Numbered from the stretch's first letter, positions 46,832 to 56,080 are shown. The stretch is DNA of 64,000 nt from Lichenicoccus sp965213775 (GCA_965213775.1 CBDCAC010000004.1:496001-560000), one strand, 5' to 3'. Program-made: numbers and translations. The notes: generated by a model from the letters alone, not told the origin.

Positions 46832-48694
46832 CTACTCGCCGATCCGTTGCTGCCGGCGCGCGTCGAGGTAGCGGGCATACGCGTCGCGCACCTCCTGCCT
46901 GGTCGAGACCTCCGGCACCGCGACGTCCCACCAGCTGCCGCCGGCATCGGTGGTGGCGGCCGGGTCGGTGTCGATCACCAGCACCGCGCTGCGCTCGCCG
47001 GCGCGGGCGCGCCGCATCGCCTCGGCGAAGCCCGCCGGGTCCGCGACCTTCTCGGCGGCGGCTCCCATGGCACGCGCGTGGGCGACGAAGTCGATCGACG
47101 GGTAGGCGGCCATGTTCTGGCTGTCGGCCCAGAGATTGTTGAACGGCGCGCCGCCGCACTGCCGCTGCAGCCGGTTGATGCAGCCGTAGCCGTTATTGTC
47201 GAGCAGGACCACGATGATCTTCCGGCCCAGCATGATCGAGGTCTGCAGCTCAGAGTTGAGCATCATGTACGAGCCGTCGCCGACCATGACGATCACCTCG
47301 CGGTCGGGACACGCCATCTTGACGCCCAGCGCACCCGCGATCTCGTAGCCCATGCAGGAGAAGCCGTACTCCATGTGATAGCCGCCCGGCTGCTCGGCCT
47401 GCCAGTGCTTCTGCAGCTCGGCCGGCAGTCCGCCGGCGGCGCACACCACCACGTCGCTCGGCAGTGCGGCGCGCTGCACCGCCCCGATCACCTGGGCGTC
47501 CGACGGCCTGGATTGCTGCTCGGGCCGCGGCGGCGCGGTGTAGTGCCGCGCCGTCTCCAGCCACTCGCCCCGGGCGCGCTCCGCGCGGCGGGTCCAGGCC
47601 GGATCCGCCCGCCAGTCCCCGAGTGCCGCGGACAGCGCCGCGAGCCCGACCCGCGCGTCGGCGGCGAGCGGCAGCGCCCGGTGCTTGCCGGCATCGAAGG
47701 GCTGCGCGTTGAGCCCGACGATCCGCAGCTCTCGGTCGCGGAACAGCGCCCACGATCCGGTGGTGAAGTCCTGCAGACGGGTGCCGATCGCCAGCACCAG
47801 ATCCGCCTCCCGCGCCAGCGCGTTCGCCGCCTCGGTGCCGCTGACGCCGATCCCGCCCATGTTCATCGCATGCGAGGCGGCGAGCGACGACTTGCCGCCC
47901 TGCGTCTCGCCGGCGGGAACCCCGTGCTCGGACAGGAACCGCGACAGCGCGGCCTCGGCCCCGGAATACAGCACCCCGCCGCCCGCGATCACGAGCGGTC
48001 GCTCGGCCGCGCGCAGTGCCGCGACCGCGGCCGCCAGCTCGTCCGCGTCCGGAGCAGGGCGGCGCACGCGATGCACGCGCTCGGCAAAGCACCCCTCCGG
48101 GAAGTCCCACGCCTCCGCCTGCACGTCCTGGCACAGCGCCAGCGTCACCGGGCCGCACTCCGACGGGTCGGTCAGCATCGCCATGGCGCGTCCGAAGGCC
48201 GGGATGATCTGCTCGGGCCGGGTGATGCGGTCGAAGTAGCGCGAGACCGGCCGGAAGCTGTCGGTCGCGGTGGTGGTGCCGTCGCCGAAATCCTCGATCT
48301 GCTGCAGCACCGGGTCGGGCCGGCGGCTGGCGAACACGTCGCTCGGCAGCAGCAGCAGCGGCAGCCGGTTGACGTGCGCGACCGCGGCCCCGGTGACCAT
48401 GTTCAGCGCACCCGGCCCGATCGAGCTGGTGCACGCCATCGCGCGGCGCCGCCGCGATGCCTTGGCGTAGGCGGTCGCCGCGTGCACCATGCCCTGCTCG
48501 TTATGGGCACGGAACGTGGTGATCTCGTGGCGCGCCCCGTGCAGCGCCTCACCCAGCCCGGCGACGTTGCCGTGCCCGAAGATCGCCCAGACGCCGCCGA
48601 AGAACGGCATCACCGTGCCGTCCGTCTCGATCTTCTGGGCGACCATCGCGCGCACCAGCGCCTGGGCCGTCGTGAGCCGTATCGCCATCGCCAC
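46832..48694 (-). CDS. iolD: 3D-(3,5/4)-trihydroxycyclohexane-1,2-dione acylhydrolase
   Basis: Thiamine-diphosphate enzyme IolD of 620 residues that opens the ring to 5-deoxy-glucuronate. The Glu for ThDP activation is in THFRAHNEQGM-type context (HNEQGMVHAATAYAK), SSIGPGALNMVTGAA follows, and the pyrophosphate-binding VMVGDGSYMMLNSELQTSIM with LDNNGYGCINRLQ forms the GDG-NN motif. Length matches the family. It lies 7 nt after iolC and 34 nt before the iolE stump. Confidence 0.95.
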   Translation of the reverse strand: MAMAIRLTTAQALVRAMVAQKIETDGTVMPFFGGVWAIFGHGNVAGLGEALHGARHEITTFRAHNEQGMVHAATAYAKASRRRRAMACTSSIGPGALNMVTGAAVAHVNRLPLLLLPSDVFASRRPDPVLQQIEDFGDGTTTATDSFRPVSRYFDRITRPEQIIPAFGRAMAMLTDPSECGPVTLALCQDVQAEAWDFPEGCFAERVHRVRRPAPDADELAAAVAALRAAERPLVIAGGGVLYSGAEAALSRFLSEHGVPAGETQGGKSSLAASHAMNMGGIGVSGTEAANALAREADLVLAIGTRLQDFTTGSWALFRDRELRIVGLNAQPFDAGKHRALPLAADARVGLAALSAALGDWRADPAWTRRAERARGEWLETARHYTAPPRPEQQSRPSDAQVIGAVQRAALPSDVVVCAAGGLPAELQKHWQAEQPGGYHMEYGFSCMGYEIAGALGVKMACPDREVIVMVGDGSYMMLNSELQTSIMLGRKIIVVLLDNNGYGCINRLQRQCGGAPFNNLWADSQNMAAYPSIDFVAHARAMGAAAEKVADPAGFAEAMRRARAGERSAVLVIDTDPAATTDAGGSWWDVAVPEVSTRQEVRDAYARYLDARRQQRIGE

Positions 48695-48701
48695 CCTCCG
48701 C

Positions 48702-50618
48702 TCAGCCGACCGCCTCGCGCAGCCGTTCGTCCCAGGCGCGCACCAGGGCGTCGAAGCGTTGCGCCATCATCTCCACCGCCTCGCGGTCGTCGATCCGGCC
48801 GGCGAGCCAAAGCTGGGCGGGATCGCTGAAGATCGTCCGCCCGATCGCGAACCCCCGTACCCAGGGCATGGCGGCGGCGGCGGTGAACGCCGCCACCAGC
48901 TCCTCGGCCGGCGCATCGAGCCCCAGCATCACGACGCCGCGGCAGAGCGGGTCGTGCGCCTCGATGACCTCGCCGACCGCGCGCCAGGCGGCGCTGGAAC
49001 GCTGCGGCTCCAGCTTCCACCAGTCCGGCCTGAGCCCGATCCGGTACAGCCGCTGCAGTATGCGCGCCACCGTGTCGTCGCCGAGCGCGCCGTGCTTGCC
49101 GGCGATGATCTCGATCAGCAGGTCGCGGCCGAGGCGCCGGCAGGCATCCTGCGCGCGCGCCAATTCGCGCTCCTGACGCAGGCGAAGCGCCTCGTCGTCG
49201 TCCGGATGATAGAAGCACAGGCACTTGACCACCTGCTCGGCCGGCCACTCCACCAGCTGCGCGCCGAGGCTGCCGCCGTTCTCGAAATCCAGCGGCCGCG
49301 AGCCGGTGCGCTCGATCGGGCGCGCCACCCACAGCCCGGCATGGGAGGCCGCGAACAGCGCGTCGCGACCGTGACGCCCGTCCAGGAACATGCCGAAGCC
49401 CGGCCGTCCGCCGGCCACCCGTGCCGCCGCCTGGACCGCCAGCACCTTGAACGGCGCGATGCGATCATGGGAGGCGCCGACGCCGTCCGCGATCTGCTCG
49501 AGCTGCAGCCGGTGGTCGCAGGCCAGCGCGCGGATCGGCGTCGGCTGCGTCCGGCGCGTGGTGGCCCAGTGCACGTGGTTGAGTACCGCATCGTGGCGCA
49601 GCGCGCGCTGCGGGCTGCCGTGGGTCAGGAAATGCTGGAGCTCGGCGAAGCTCGGGAACTCGGGCGAGCAGAGCAGCCGGGAGACCGCGATGGCGCCGCA
49701 GGCATTGGCGTAGGCGCCGCAGGTCGCGAGCGGCTCGCCGCGCAGCCAGCCGCGCAGGAAGCCCGACATGAAGGCGTCGCCGGCGCCGAGCGTGTTGTAG
49801 ACCTCGACCGGGAAGCCCGGTCCCTCGATGCCGCCCTCCAGGGCGTCCGGTATCGCGCCGTCGAACATGACGCAGCCCATCGGGCCGCGCTTGCAGACGA
49901 TCACCGCTTCCGGTGCTAGGCCGCGGATGGCGCGGATGGCCTCGAGCGTGTCCTCGCGCCCGCCGGCAATGTGCAGCTCCTCCTCGGTGCCGACCACCAG
50001 GTCGCAGTCGGGCAGGATCGACGCCAGCCGCTCGCTGACCGCGGCGGAACGGATATAGCGGTTCTCGCCGTCGCCGTGGCCGGAGAGGCCCCAAAGGTTC
50101 GGACGGTAATCGACGTCCAGGATCACCTTGCCGCCCGCCGCGCGCGCGATCCGCATCGCGCGGCGCTGGGCGGCGGCGTTGTGCGGCTGCGCGAAGTGGG
50201 TGCCGGTGACGACGATCGCCCGCGCGCGCGAGATGAACGCCTCGTCGATGTCGCTCTCGTCGAGCGCGCTGTCGGCGCAGTCGGTGCGAAAGAAGATCAG
50301 CGGGAAGCTGCCGGCGTCGCGCACGCCGAGCAAGGCGAGCGCGGTCAGCCGATGCGGGTCGGTGCGGATGCCCTCGGTGGCGACGCCTTCCCGCGCCGCC
50401 TGCTCGCGGATGAAGCGGCCGAAATGCTCGTCGCCGACACGGGTCACCAGGCCCGAGCGCAGGCCGAGCCGGGCGGTGCCGATGGCGATGTTGGTCGGAC
50501 AGCCGCCGACCGCCTTGCCGAAGCTCGACATGTCCTCGAGCCGCGCGCCGATCTGCTGACCGTAGAGGTCGACGGAGGATCGGCCGATCGTCACCAGGTC
50601 GAGCTCGTCTTGATCCAT
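48702..50618 (-). CDS. iolC: 5-dehydro-2-deoxygluconokinase fused to DUF2090 domain
   Basis: A 638-residue fusion. Residues 1-325 are a ribokinase/PfkB sugar kinase: LVTIGRSSVDLYGQQIG, SFGKAVGGCPTNIAIGTARL, and the ATP/anion-hole signature NTLGAGDAFMSGFLRG. The C-terminal 300 residues are the DUF2090 aldolase-like domain seen fused to IolC in alphaproteobacteria (AVQAAARVAGGRPGFGMFLD; LLIEIIAGKHGALGDDTVAR). It phosphorylates 2-deoxy-5-keto-gluconate, and the second domain may cleave the phosphate to DHAP and malonate semialdehyde; that second role is from context. No separate iolJ is in the window. The start at 50618 is chosen over 50645 as the normal kinase start. Confidence 0.93.
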   Translation of the reverse strand: MDQDELDLVTIGRSSVDLYGQQIGARLEDMSSFGKAVGGCPTNIAIGTARLGLRSGLVTRVGDEHFGRFIREQAAREGVATEGIRTDPHRLTALALLGVRDAGSFPLIFFRTDCADSALDESDIDEAFISRARAIVVTGTHFAQPHNAAAQRRAMRIARAAGGKVILDVDYRPNLWGLSGHGDGENRYIRSAAVSERLASILPDCDLVVGTEEELHIAGGREDTLEAIRAIRGLAPEAVIVCKRGPMGCVMFDGAIPDALEGGIEGPGFPVEVYNTLGAGDAFMSGFLRGWLRGEPLATCGAYANACGAIAVSRLLCSPEFPSFAELQHFLTHGSPQRALRHDAVLNHVHWATTRRTQPTPIRALACDHRLQLEQIADGVGASHDRIAPFKVLAVQAAARVAGGRPGFGMFLDGRHGRDALFAASHAGLWVARPIERTGSRPLDFENGGSLGAQLVEWPAEQVVKCLCFYHPDDDEALRLRQERELARAQDACRRLGRDLLIEIIAGKHGALGDDTVARILQRLYRIGLRPDWWKLEPQRSSAAWRAVGEVIEAHDPLCRGVVMLGLDAPAEELVAAFTAAAAMPWVRGFAIGRTIFSDPAQLWLAGRIDDREAVEMMAQRFDALVRAWDERLREAVG

Positions 50619-50819
50619 CGCACGCCTCCCGTCCCCGCCATCCATGAGGCCGTTCCATGGTTCCGGTCAAGATGGAACGTTGGTTCTAATCCGTCTCACC
50701 GATGCCGTCTCCGGACCGCGTCGCGCGATGCGACGCCCAGCGCACCGGCCGGTTCAGCCTCCCGGGCTGCGGAATGCCAGTTCCACGACGATCTCGCAGC
50801 GCCGGGTCCCGCCGCGCCT

Positions 50820-51629
50820 TCACAGCGCCTGCTTCGGCGCCGGGCCGACATCGTAGCCGCCCCAGATGGTCTGGTCGTACTCGATCACCGAGCCGGTCAT
50901 CAGCCCGGACTCCGCCGTCGAGAGGAAGAGCACGGCGCGCGCGACCTCGCGCGGATCGATGAGCCTGCCCGCGGGCTGTTGCGCCGACGCCGCCTCGAGC
51001 CAGCCATCCTGCGCGCCGTGATGCTCGCGCATCGTCCGGTCCTCGCCCTCGGACGCCATCCAGCCGATGTTCAGGCCGTTGACCCGGATGCGGTTGCGGA
51101 GCAGGGCGTAGGAGGTGTTGCGCGTCAGGGTCGCGAGCGCACCCTTGGACGAGCTGTACGCGGCGATGAAGGGCTGTCCCGCGCGTGCCGACATCGACCC
51201 GATATTGACGATCGTGCCCGGCGTCGCCTCCCGCCGCATGATCCGGATCGCCTCCTGCATCAGGAAGAAAGGCGCGCGGACATTGATCGCGAAGATCCGG
51301 TCGAACAGCTCCTCGGACGTGTCGAGGATGGTGCCGCGATCGGTGATGCCGGCCGCGTTCACCAGGGCGTCTAGGCGCCCGAACGCCCGGTCGGCGCGCG
51401 CGATCACCTCGCGGCAGCATTCGACGCGCGCGAGATCCGCCTCCACGAAGATCGACCGGGTTCCCAGCTCCGCCTCGATCGCCGCCGCATGGGCTCGACC
51501 CTTCTCGACGCTGCGGCCGCAGAGCACGAGGCCGGCGGCGCCGCGTTCGGCGAAGCTGCGGGCGATGGCGGCGCCGAGCCCCTGGGTGCCGCCGGTGACG
51601 ACCGCGATCTTGCCGGTCAGGTCATGCAT
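50820..51629 (-). CDS. SDR-family oxidoreductase of the iol operon
   Basis: SDR of 269 residues: TGGTQGLGAAIARSFAERGA cofactor fold, NAAG, Ser in NIGSMSARAG and the YSSSKG catalytic pair (Tyr, Lys). The C-terminal TGSVIEYDQTIWGGYD is typical of SDRs next to sugar or polyol operons. It sits between the MFS gene and iolC (about 200 nt from iolC). IolG, the usual Gfo/Idh/MocA inositol dehydrogenase, is not present here, so this SDR may carry out the first oxidation of a polyol, but that is inference. Confidence 0.88.
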   Translation of the reverse strand: MHDLTGKIAVVTGGTQGLGAAIARSFAERGAAGLVLCGRSVEKGRAHAAAIEAELGTRSIFVEADLARVECCREVIARADRAFGRLDALVNAAGITDRGTILDTSEELFDRIFAINVRAPFFLMQEAIRIMRREATPGTIVNIGSMSARAGQPFIAAYSSSKGALATLTRNTSYALLRNRIRVNGLNIGWMASEGEDRTMREHHGAQDGWLEAASAQQPAGRLIDPREVARAVLFLSTAESGLMTGSVIEYDQTIWGGYDVGPAPKQAL

Positions 51630-51680
51630 CTTCTCTGCCTCCGCAAGCCGTCGCTTGGCCCAGCGTAACCCGTTACGGCA

Positions 51681-51748
51681 TCAAGCCAAGGGCTCTGCCC
51701 TTGACCCGCCGGGGCCGGCGGCCCCGGACCCCGATTCCTCGGGGGTTT
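51681..51748. repeat. palindromic intergenic repeat, copy 2 (one end)
   Basis: Contains AAGGGCTCTGCCCTTGACCC (51688-51707) followed by a GGGGCC/GGCCCC palindrome, as in copies 1 and 3. It overlaps the 3' end of the MFS gene and supplies its last codons and stop. Confidence 0.75.
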
Positions 51749-52931
51749 CTCGACTGGGGGATGTTCGCATCAGCAGCAGGCTCGTCGTCGTGAGGCCGGC
51801 CAGTGCGGCGCCGGCACCCAGCGCGAACGCCGCGGGGTAGCCGAAGCCGGCCGCGATCACGCCGGCGGCGGGCCCCGTCGTGCCATAGGCGATGTCCTGG
51901 AAGGCCGCGAAGCCGCCGAGCGCCGTGCCGCGACTGCCGGCCGGGACCAGGCGCACCACCTCGACGCCGAGCGCCGGAAACACCATCGAGCAGCCCATGC
52001 CGGTAACCGCCGCGCCGAGCAGCGCGATGCCGGCATCGGGTGCGAGGAACAGGATCGACTGGCCGGCCGCCTCGACCGCGAGCGAGACGATCGCCACCGG
52101 ATAGCCGCCGAAGCGGTCGGGCATGCGGCCGAACAGGATGCGCACCAGGACGAACGCGGCACCGAAGCCGGTCAGGGCGAGGCCGCCGCCCCGCCATCCG
52201 TGCGACTGGAAGTCGAGCGTGACGAACGCCCCGATCGCCGCGAAGCCGACGCCCTGGAGCGCCACGCCGAGCCCCGGGCGCCAGATCGAGCCGATGATCC
52301 CGAGGAACGACGGTCGCGCCCCGCCCGGCGGCGCGACCGCCGGCAGGACGGCACCGATCGCCAGTGCCGCGAGCGCGCACGCGAGCGTCGTGACCCCGAC
52401 CAGCGCCAGGCCGCCGCCACGATCGAGCAGCAGGCCGAGCGGCGCGCCGGCGCCGAGGGCGCCATACATCGCCATGCCGACCCACGCCAGCACGCGCCCG
52501 GACGCCCGCTGCCCGAGCAGGCCGATGCCCAGCGACAGCGCGCCCACGATCAGCTGACTCTCGCCGGCGCCGAGCAGCAGCCGGCCCGCCAGCAGGATGA
52601 GCAGCCTGACCAGGGGCGGCCCCTGCAGCGCCGCCACCGCGAGGAGCGCCAGGCCCGACAGGCCGCACGTCACCATGCCCTGGCGCATGGTCGAGGCACT
52701 GCCGCGTCCGTCCGCGAGCCGGCCGGCCCTCGGCCGGGTCAGCACGGTCGCGAGGAACTGGACGCCCACCATCGCGCCGACGACCACGTTCCCGTAGCCG
52801 AGCCGGCCGTGCACGAACAGCGGGATCACCGGCAGCGCCAGACCGATCACCAGGACCGCCAGGAACACCGACGCGGCGAGGACCGGGAGCACCAGCCCGG
52901 CGCGCAGCGCGCCCCGCGGCAGCCCGCTCAT
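51681..52931 (-). CDS. MFS transporter (YhhS/arabinose-exporter-like)
   Basis: Transporter of 416 residues with 12 helices. It begins LPRGALRAGLVLPVLAASVF, has GLALPVIPLFVHGRLGYGNV and the loop TRPRAGRLADGRGS, and the second half repeats FGRMPDRFGGYPVAIVS, features of the YhhS-like group. The start at 52931 is chosen at MSGLPRG. The last 20 or so residues (SGSGAAGPGGSRAEPLA) are encoded by a palindromic repeat, so the true C-terminus was probably altered. Placed between the RpiR regulator (28 nt) and the SDR, it may import or export a polyol of the inositol pathway. Confidence 0.88.
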   Translation of the reverse strand: MSGLPRGALRAGLVLPVLAASVFLAVLVIGLALPVIPLFVHGRLGYGNVVVGAMVGVQFLATVLTRPRAGRLADGRGSASTMRQGMVTCGLSGLALLAVAALQGPPLVRLLILLAGRLLLGAGESQLIVGALSLGIGLLGQRASGRVLAWVGMAMYGALGAGAPLGLLLDRGGGLALVGVTTLACALAALAIGAVLPAVAPPGGARPSFLGIIGSIWRPGLGVALQGVGFAAIGAFVTLDFQSHGWRGGGLALTGFGAAFVLVRILFGRMPDRFGGYPVAIVSLAVEAAGQSILFLAPDAGIALLGAAVTGMGCSMVFPALGVEVVRLVPAGSRGTALGGFAAFQDIAYGTTGPAAGVIAAGFGYPAAFALGAGAALAGLTTTSLLLMRTSPSRETPEESGSGAAGPGGSRAEPLA

Positions 52932-52959
52932 GTCGCGAGCCGCCGTCAACGCCGGTGGG

Positions 52960-53847
52960 TCACGGTGCGCTCTCGCGGTGGCGTTCCGCCAGCGCCACCG
53001 CCAGCGTGGTGGCGAGCGCGAAGGTGGCGGAGAGCGAACGGAAGCCGGCATGGTCGGTCTCCGCCACCTCGAGCCAGACCTCGGCGATCTGGGTCATCGG
53101 GGAGAACGGGCTGTCGGTGATCGCGATCACCCGGGCGCCGCTGCGCGCGGCCGCGCCGGCCAGCTCGAGCGTCTCGGCCGCGTAGGGCGTGAAGCTCACC
53201 GCCAGCACCGCGTCGTCCGGTCGCAGCAGCTCCACCTGGCGGTGGCCGAGGCCGCCGGCGTTGTCGATCGTCTCGGCGCGCAGCCCGAGCCGACGCAGTG
53301 CGTAGCTCAGGTAGATCGCCACCGGCAGCACGCGGCGCATTCCCAGCAGGCACACCGATCGCGCCCCGGCCAGCAGCCCGACCGCGCGCTCCAGCGCGTC
53401 GCCGTCGATGGTCTGCTCCAGATGGTCCAGCGAGATCCGGGCGGCGTGGACGAAGCCGTGCAGCAGCATCGACGGCGTGGCGCCGCCGGCCTCGGCCTCG
53501 CCGGAGAGCGAGTCCAGCCGCTCGCGATAATCCGGCCAACGCTGCCGCGCATGGGCGCGAAACACCGCCTGCAGGTCCGAGAAGCCCGCGTAGCCGAGCG
53601 TCTGGGCGAAGCGCACCAGGGTCGAAGGCTGCACCCCCGCCTGCTGCGCCAGCTCGGCGACGCGGCCGAACGCGATCTCCTGCGGATGATCGACCGCGAA
53701 ATCCGCGACCTGCAGCAGCCGCTTCGGCAGCGCGCCCCGCCGCGTGACGATCAGCGCCCGCAGGCTCTTGAAGTCGCGCGGGATCTGCGGGACCGGTGAC
53801 GAGCCCGACGATGCCGGGTCGACCTGCGGGATATCCACGTCATCCAT
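52960..53847 (-). CDS. MurR/RpiR-family transcriptional regulator
   Basis: Regulator of 295 residues. The HTH_6 domain (about 20-100) shows PKRLLQVADFAVDHPQEIAF, VAELAQQAGVQPSTLVRFAQ and LGYAGFSDLQAVFRAHAR; the SIS sugar-phosphate isomerase-type domain (about 130-280) has VCLLGMRRVLPVAIYL and VLAVSFTPYAAETLE with the Ser-rich phosphosugar site. It is the first gene of the leftward iol operon, and RpiR/IolR proteins commonly repress inositol genes with a phosphorylated intermediate as inducer. The start at 53847 (MDDVDIP) is more likely than 53940. Confidence 0.92.
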   Translation of the reverse strand: MDDVDIPQVDPASSGSSPVPQIPRDFKSLRALIVTRRGALPKRLLQVADFAVDHPQEIAFGRVAELAQQAGVQPSTLVRFAQTLGYAGFSDLQAVFRAHARQRWPDYRERLDSLSGEAEAGGATPSMLLHGFVHAARISLDHLEQTIDGDALERAVGLLAGARSVCLLGMRRVLPVAIYLSYALRRLGLRAETIDNAGGLGHRQVELLRPDDAVLAVSFTPYAAETLELAGAAARSGARVIAITDSPFSPMTQIAEVWLEVAETDHAGFRSLSATFALATTLAVALAERHRESAP

Positions 53848-53892
53848 GCCGCTTGACCATGGGCGAGCGGATACACGGAACCGGCTATCTGG

Positions 53893-54009
53893 CAAGGGGC
53901 AAGGGCTCTGCCCTTGACCCGTTGTGGCCGGGGGCCCCAAACCCCAATTTCTAGGATAGGGGTTTTCAGAGGTTTGCCTTCGATGGGGTCAAGGGGCATC
54001 TCTTACGCC
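53893..54009. repeat. palindromic intergenic repeat, copy 3
   Basis: The left end reads AAGGGCTCTGCCCTTGACCC and the right end GGGGTCAAGGGGC, a degenerate inverted copy, around a centre with CCCCAATTTCTAGGATAGGGG. It separates the RpiR gene from the exported esterase and may hold both promoters or a terminator. Confidence 0.7.
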
Positions 54010-54041
54010 AGCCGGCCGGCGCGGATGATGAGGGGCAGCCG

Positions 54042-55397
54042 ATGCACGAGATACGAGCCTTGCTGATCGTGGCCGTGTTCCTGGTCGCCCCTGCGGCACC
54101 GGGTCTCGCCGCACCCTCATCCTGCACGCCGCCCAATGCCTCGGTGCCGGCGGGCGCCAACGTCACCGACCCGCGGGCGCCCTTCTTCATCGACACCACC
54201 GGCCTGGACCTGAAGACCACCCCGCCCACCCGCGATCCCGCGAGCGCGGCCTACCCGCGCGCCACCGCGTTGCCGGACGGCGCGCTGCCCTCGCCGGGCC
54301 TGGACGGCAACTTCATCATCGGTCCGACCCATCAGGCCGCCCGGCAAGCCGTCCGCCGCGGCGGCGTCCCGACCGGATCGGTGCGCGCCTTCACGATGCT
54401 CTCGACCGACAGCCAGATCTTCCGTCCCGGCCTGATCCGGGACGACGCGAACGGTTGCCGCAACGAAGCCGTCAACACCGCCGCTACTGCCTCTCGCGAC
54501 CGCTCCGACCTGCTGGTCCCGGCGAGCCACGCGGGCATCTGGACCCGCAGCGTGGACGTCTACGTCCCCGCCCAGTATCGCCCCGGCAGCGTCGCGCCGT
54601 TCATCGTCTTCGGCGACGGCGGCCCTGTGAGTTTCTTCAAGGAGAAGCTCCTGTTCGACGTCCTCGACAACCTCATCCACGAGCGGCGCCTGCCGCCGAT
54701 GATCGCGATCGGCATCGGCGCCGGCGGCCAGGACGCACAGGGCAGCGAGCGCGGCCGCGAGTACGATACCGTCTCCGGCGCCTACGCCGAATGGGTCGAG
54801 CGCGAGGTGCTGCCCCACGTCGAACGCCACGCGCATGTCAGGCTGACCCGCGATCCGGACGGCCGGATGACGATGGGCTTCAGCTCGAGTGCTGCCGCCG
54901 CATTCACGATGGCCTGGTTCCATCCTGAGCTTTACCATCGCGTCCTCGGCTACTCGCCGACGATGGTCAACCAGCAATGGCCGCACGACCCCGCACTTCC
55001 CGGCGGAGCCTGGGAGTATCACAGCGACTGGACCGGCCCGAAGCCTCCGGCACTCGCCATCGACGGCAGAACCATCACGCCGGCGACGGTCTCGGACGGC
55101 ACCCCGCTCATCGCGAACACGCCGCGCAAGCCGATCCGCTTCTGGTTCGAAGCCGGCGACCGCGACCTGTTCTACTATGTCGGCGCCCTCGCGGACGGCA
55201 TGCACGACTGGACCCTGGCCAACGAACGCATGGCCGGTGCCCTCGCCGCCAAGGGCTATCACTACCAGTTCATCTTCTCGCGCAATGCCGAGCATGTCGA
55301 CGGGCCTACCGAGGCGCAGACCCTGCCGGAGGCACTGGAATGGGTGTGGCACGGCTACCAGCCATCACCCGCAGGGCCTCGACCCGCCAGGCCCTGA
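54042..55397 (+). CDS. exported esterase, enterochelin-esterase-like (esterase D family)
   Basis: Exported protein of 451 residues. The signal peptide (ALLIVAVFLVAPAAPGLAAP) is followed by a beta-rich N-terminal part and an esterase-D/Fes-type alpha/beta hydrolase domain: SVDVYVPAQYRPGSVAPFIV, MIAIGIGAGG, nucleophile elbow MGFSSSAAAAFTMAW (Ser), WFEAGDRDLFYY (acid) and RNAEHVDG (His). Related enzymes hydrolyse siderophore esters, feruloyl or acetyl esters. There is no TonB or iron gene adjacent, so polysaccharide or phenolic ester hydrolysis is as likely. It is monocistronic, ending in a 15-bp tandem repeat. Confidence 0.82.
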   Translation: MHEIRALLIVAVFLVAPAAPGLAAPSSCTPPNASVPAGANVTDPRAPFFIDTTGLDLKTTPPTRDPASAAYPRATALPDGALPSPGLDGNFIIGPTHQAARQAVRRGGVPTGSVRAFTMLSTDSQIFRPGLIRDDANGCRNEAVNTAATASRDRSDLLVPASHAGIWTRSVDVYVPAQYRPGSVAPFIVFGDGGPVSFFKEKLLFDVLDNLIHERRLPPMIAIGIGAGGQDAQGSERGREYDTVSGAYAEWVEREVLPHVERHAHVRLTRDPDGRMTMGFSSSAAAAFTMAWFHPELYHRVLGYSPTMVNQQWPHDPALPGGAWEYHSDWTGPKPPALAIDGRTITPATVSDGTPLIANTPRKPIRFWFEAGDRDLFYYVGALADGMHDWTLANERMAGALAAKGYHYQFIFSRNAEHVDGPTEAQTLPEALEWVWHGYQPSPAGPRPARP

Positions 55398-55442
55398 GTC
55401 GCCGAGCCTTGGGTCGCCGAGCCTTGGGTCGCCGAGAGCCTG
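55398..55442. repeat. three tandem copies of a 15-bp unit after the esterase stop
   Basis: Units GTCGCCGAGCCTTGG, GTCGCCGAGCCTTGG and a third diverging copy start on the base after the stop codon. It lies in the short convergent gap to the TetR gene. The sequence has no dyad strong enough to be called a terminator. Confidence 0.85.
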
Positions 55443-55477
55443 TTCCGCGCCGAACGACGCCCGCGAGGGAGCGGGTC

Positions 55478-56080
55478 TCACGCCGACAGGGCCGCGAGCA
55501 CGCCGGGCAACATCCGGATCTGCGTCTCGACGGCCTCGCTCCCGACGCCGAAGGCGCCGTTCATCGCCAGCACCGCGAAACCGTGGGCGATCGACCAGCA
55601 CGCCACCGAAGGCGCGCAGGCGGGATCCGTCACGGACCCGACGGCGAGATCGCCCCTCACCGCCCGGTCGAGGGTGCGAAACGCGCGCTGGCTCTCCCGC
55701 TCCAGCTCCGGGTCGCTGAAGTCGAGCAGGGCGTAGCGCCACATCAGCGTGAAGCGTCCCGGTCGGGCCAGGGCGAATCCGACATACGCCATCCCCTGCG
55801 CACGGACGCGCGCCTCCCGGTCGAGCGCCGCGTCGTCTGCCGACGCGAGCGCGTCTGCCAGACCCGTGAATGCCTGCGCCGCCAGCCGCGTCAGCAATCC
55901 GCGCGCATCGCCGAGATGATGCGCCGGCGCCGCGGCAGAGACCCCCACGCGGCGCGCCACCTCGCGCAGGCTGAAGCCATCCACCCCCTGCTCCTCGATC
56001 AGCCGGCCAGCCGCTGCGAGAAGGGCTGCAGCGAGGTCGCCATGATGATAGGGGCGAGGCTTCGACGCATATCTTGACAC
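55478..56080 (-). CDS. TetR-family transcriptional regulator
   Basis: Regulator of 200 residues. The N-terminal HTH reads YHHGDLAAALLAAAGRLIEE, FSLREVARRVGVSAAAPAHH, which is the TetR/AcrR type with the YHHG start seen in the TetR_C_33 group; the rest is a helical ligand-binding domain (FALARPGRFTLMWRYALLDF). It is divergent from the ABA4-like gene with 54 bases between starts, containing TTGACA-like and TATCTAGACAG-like sequence, so it probably represses that gene. Confidence 0.92.
   Translation of the reverse strand: MSRYASKPRPYHHGDLAAALLAAAGRLIEEQGVDGFSLREVARRVGVSAAAPAHHLGDARGLLTRLAAQAFTGLADALASADDAALDREARVRAQGMAYVGFALARPGRFTLMWRYALLDFSDPELERESQRAFRTLDRAVRGDLAVGSVTDPACAPSVACWSIAHGFAVLAMNGAFGVGSEAVETQIRMLPGVLAALSA

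Noticed and set aside
45920..48829. A very long plus-strand open frame antisense to iolB, iolE and iolD
   Set aside because: It is arginine- and histidine-rich with no domain, and the minus strand encodes clear IolB and IolD. High GC opens such frames by chance.
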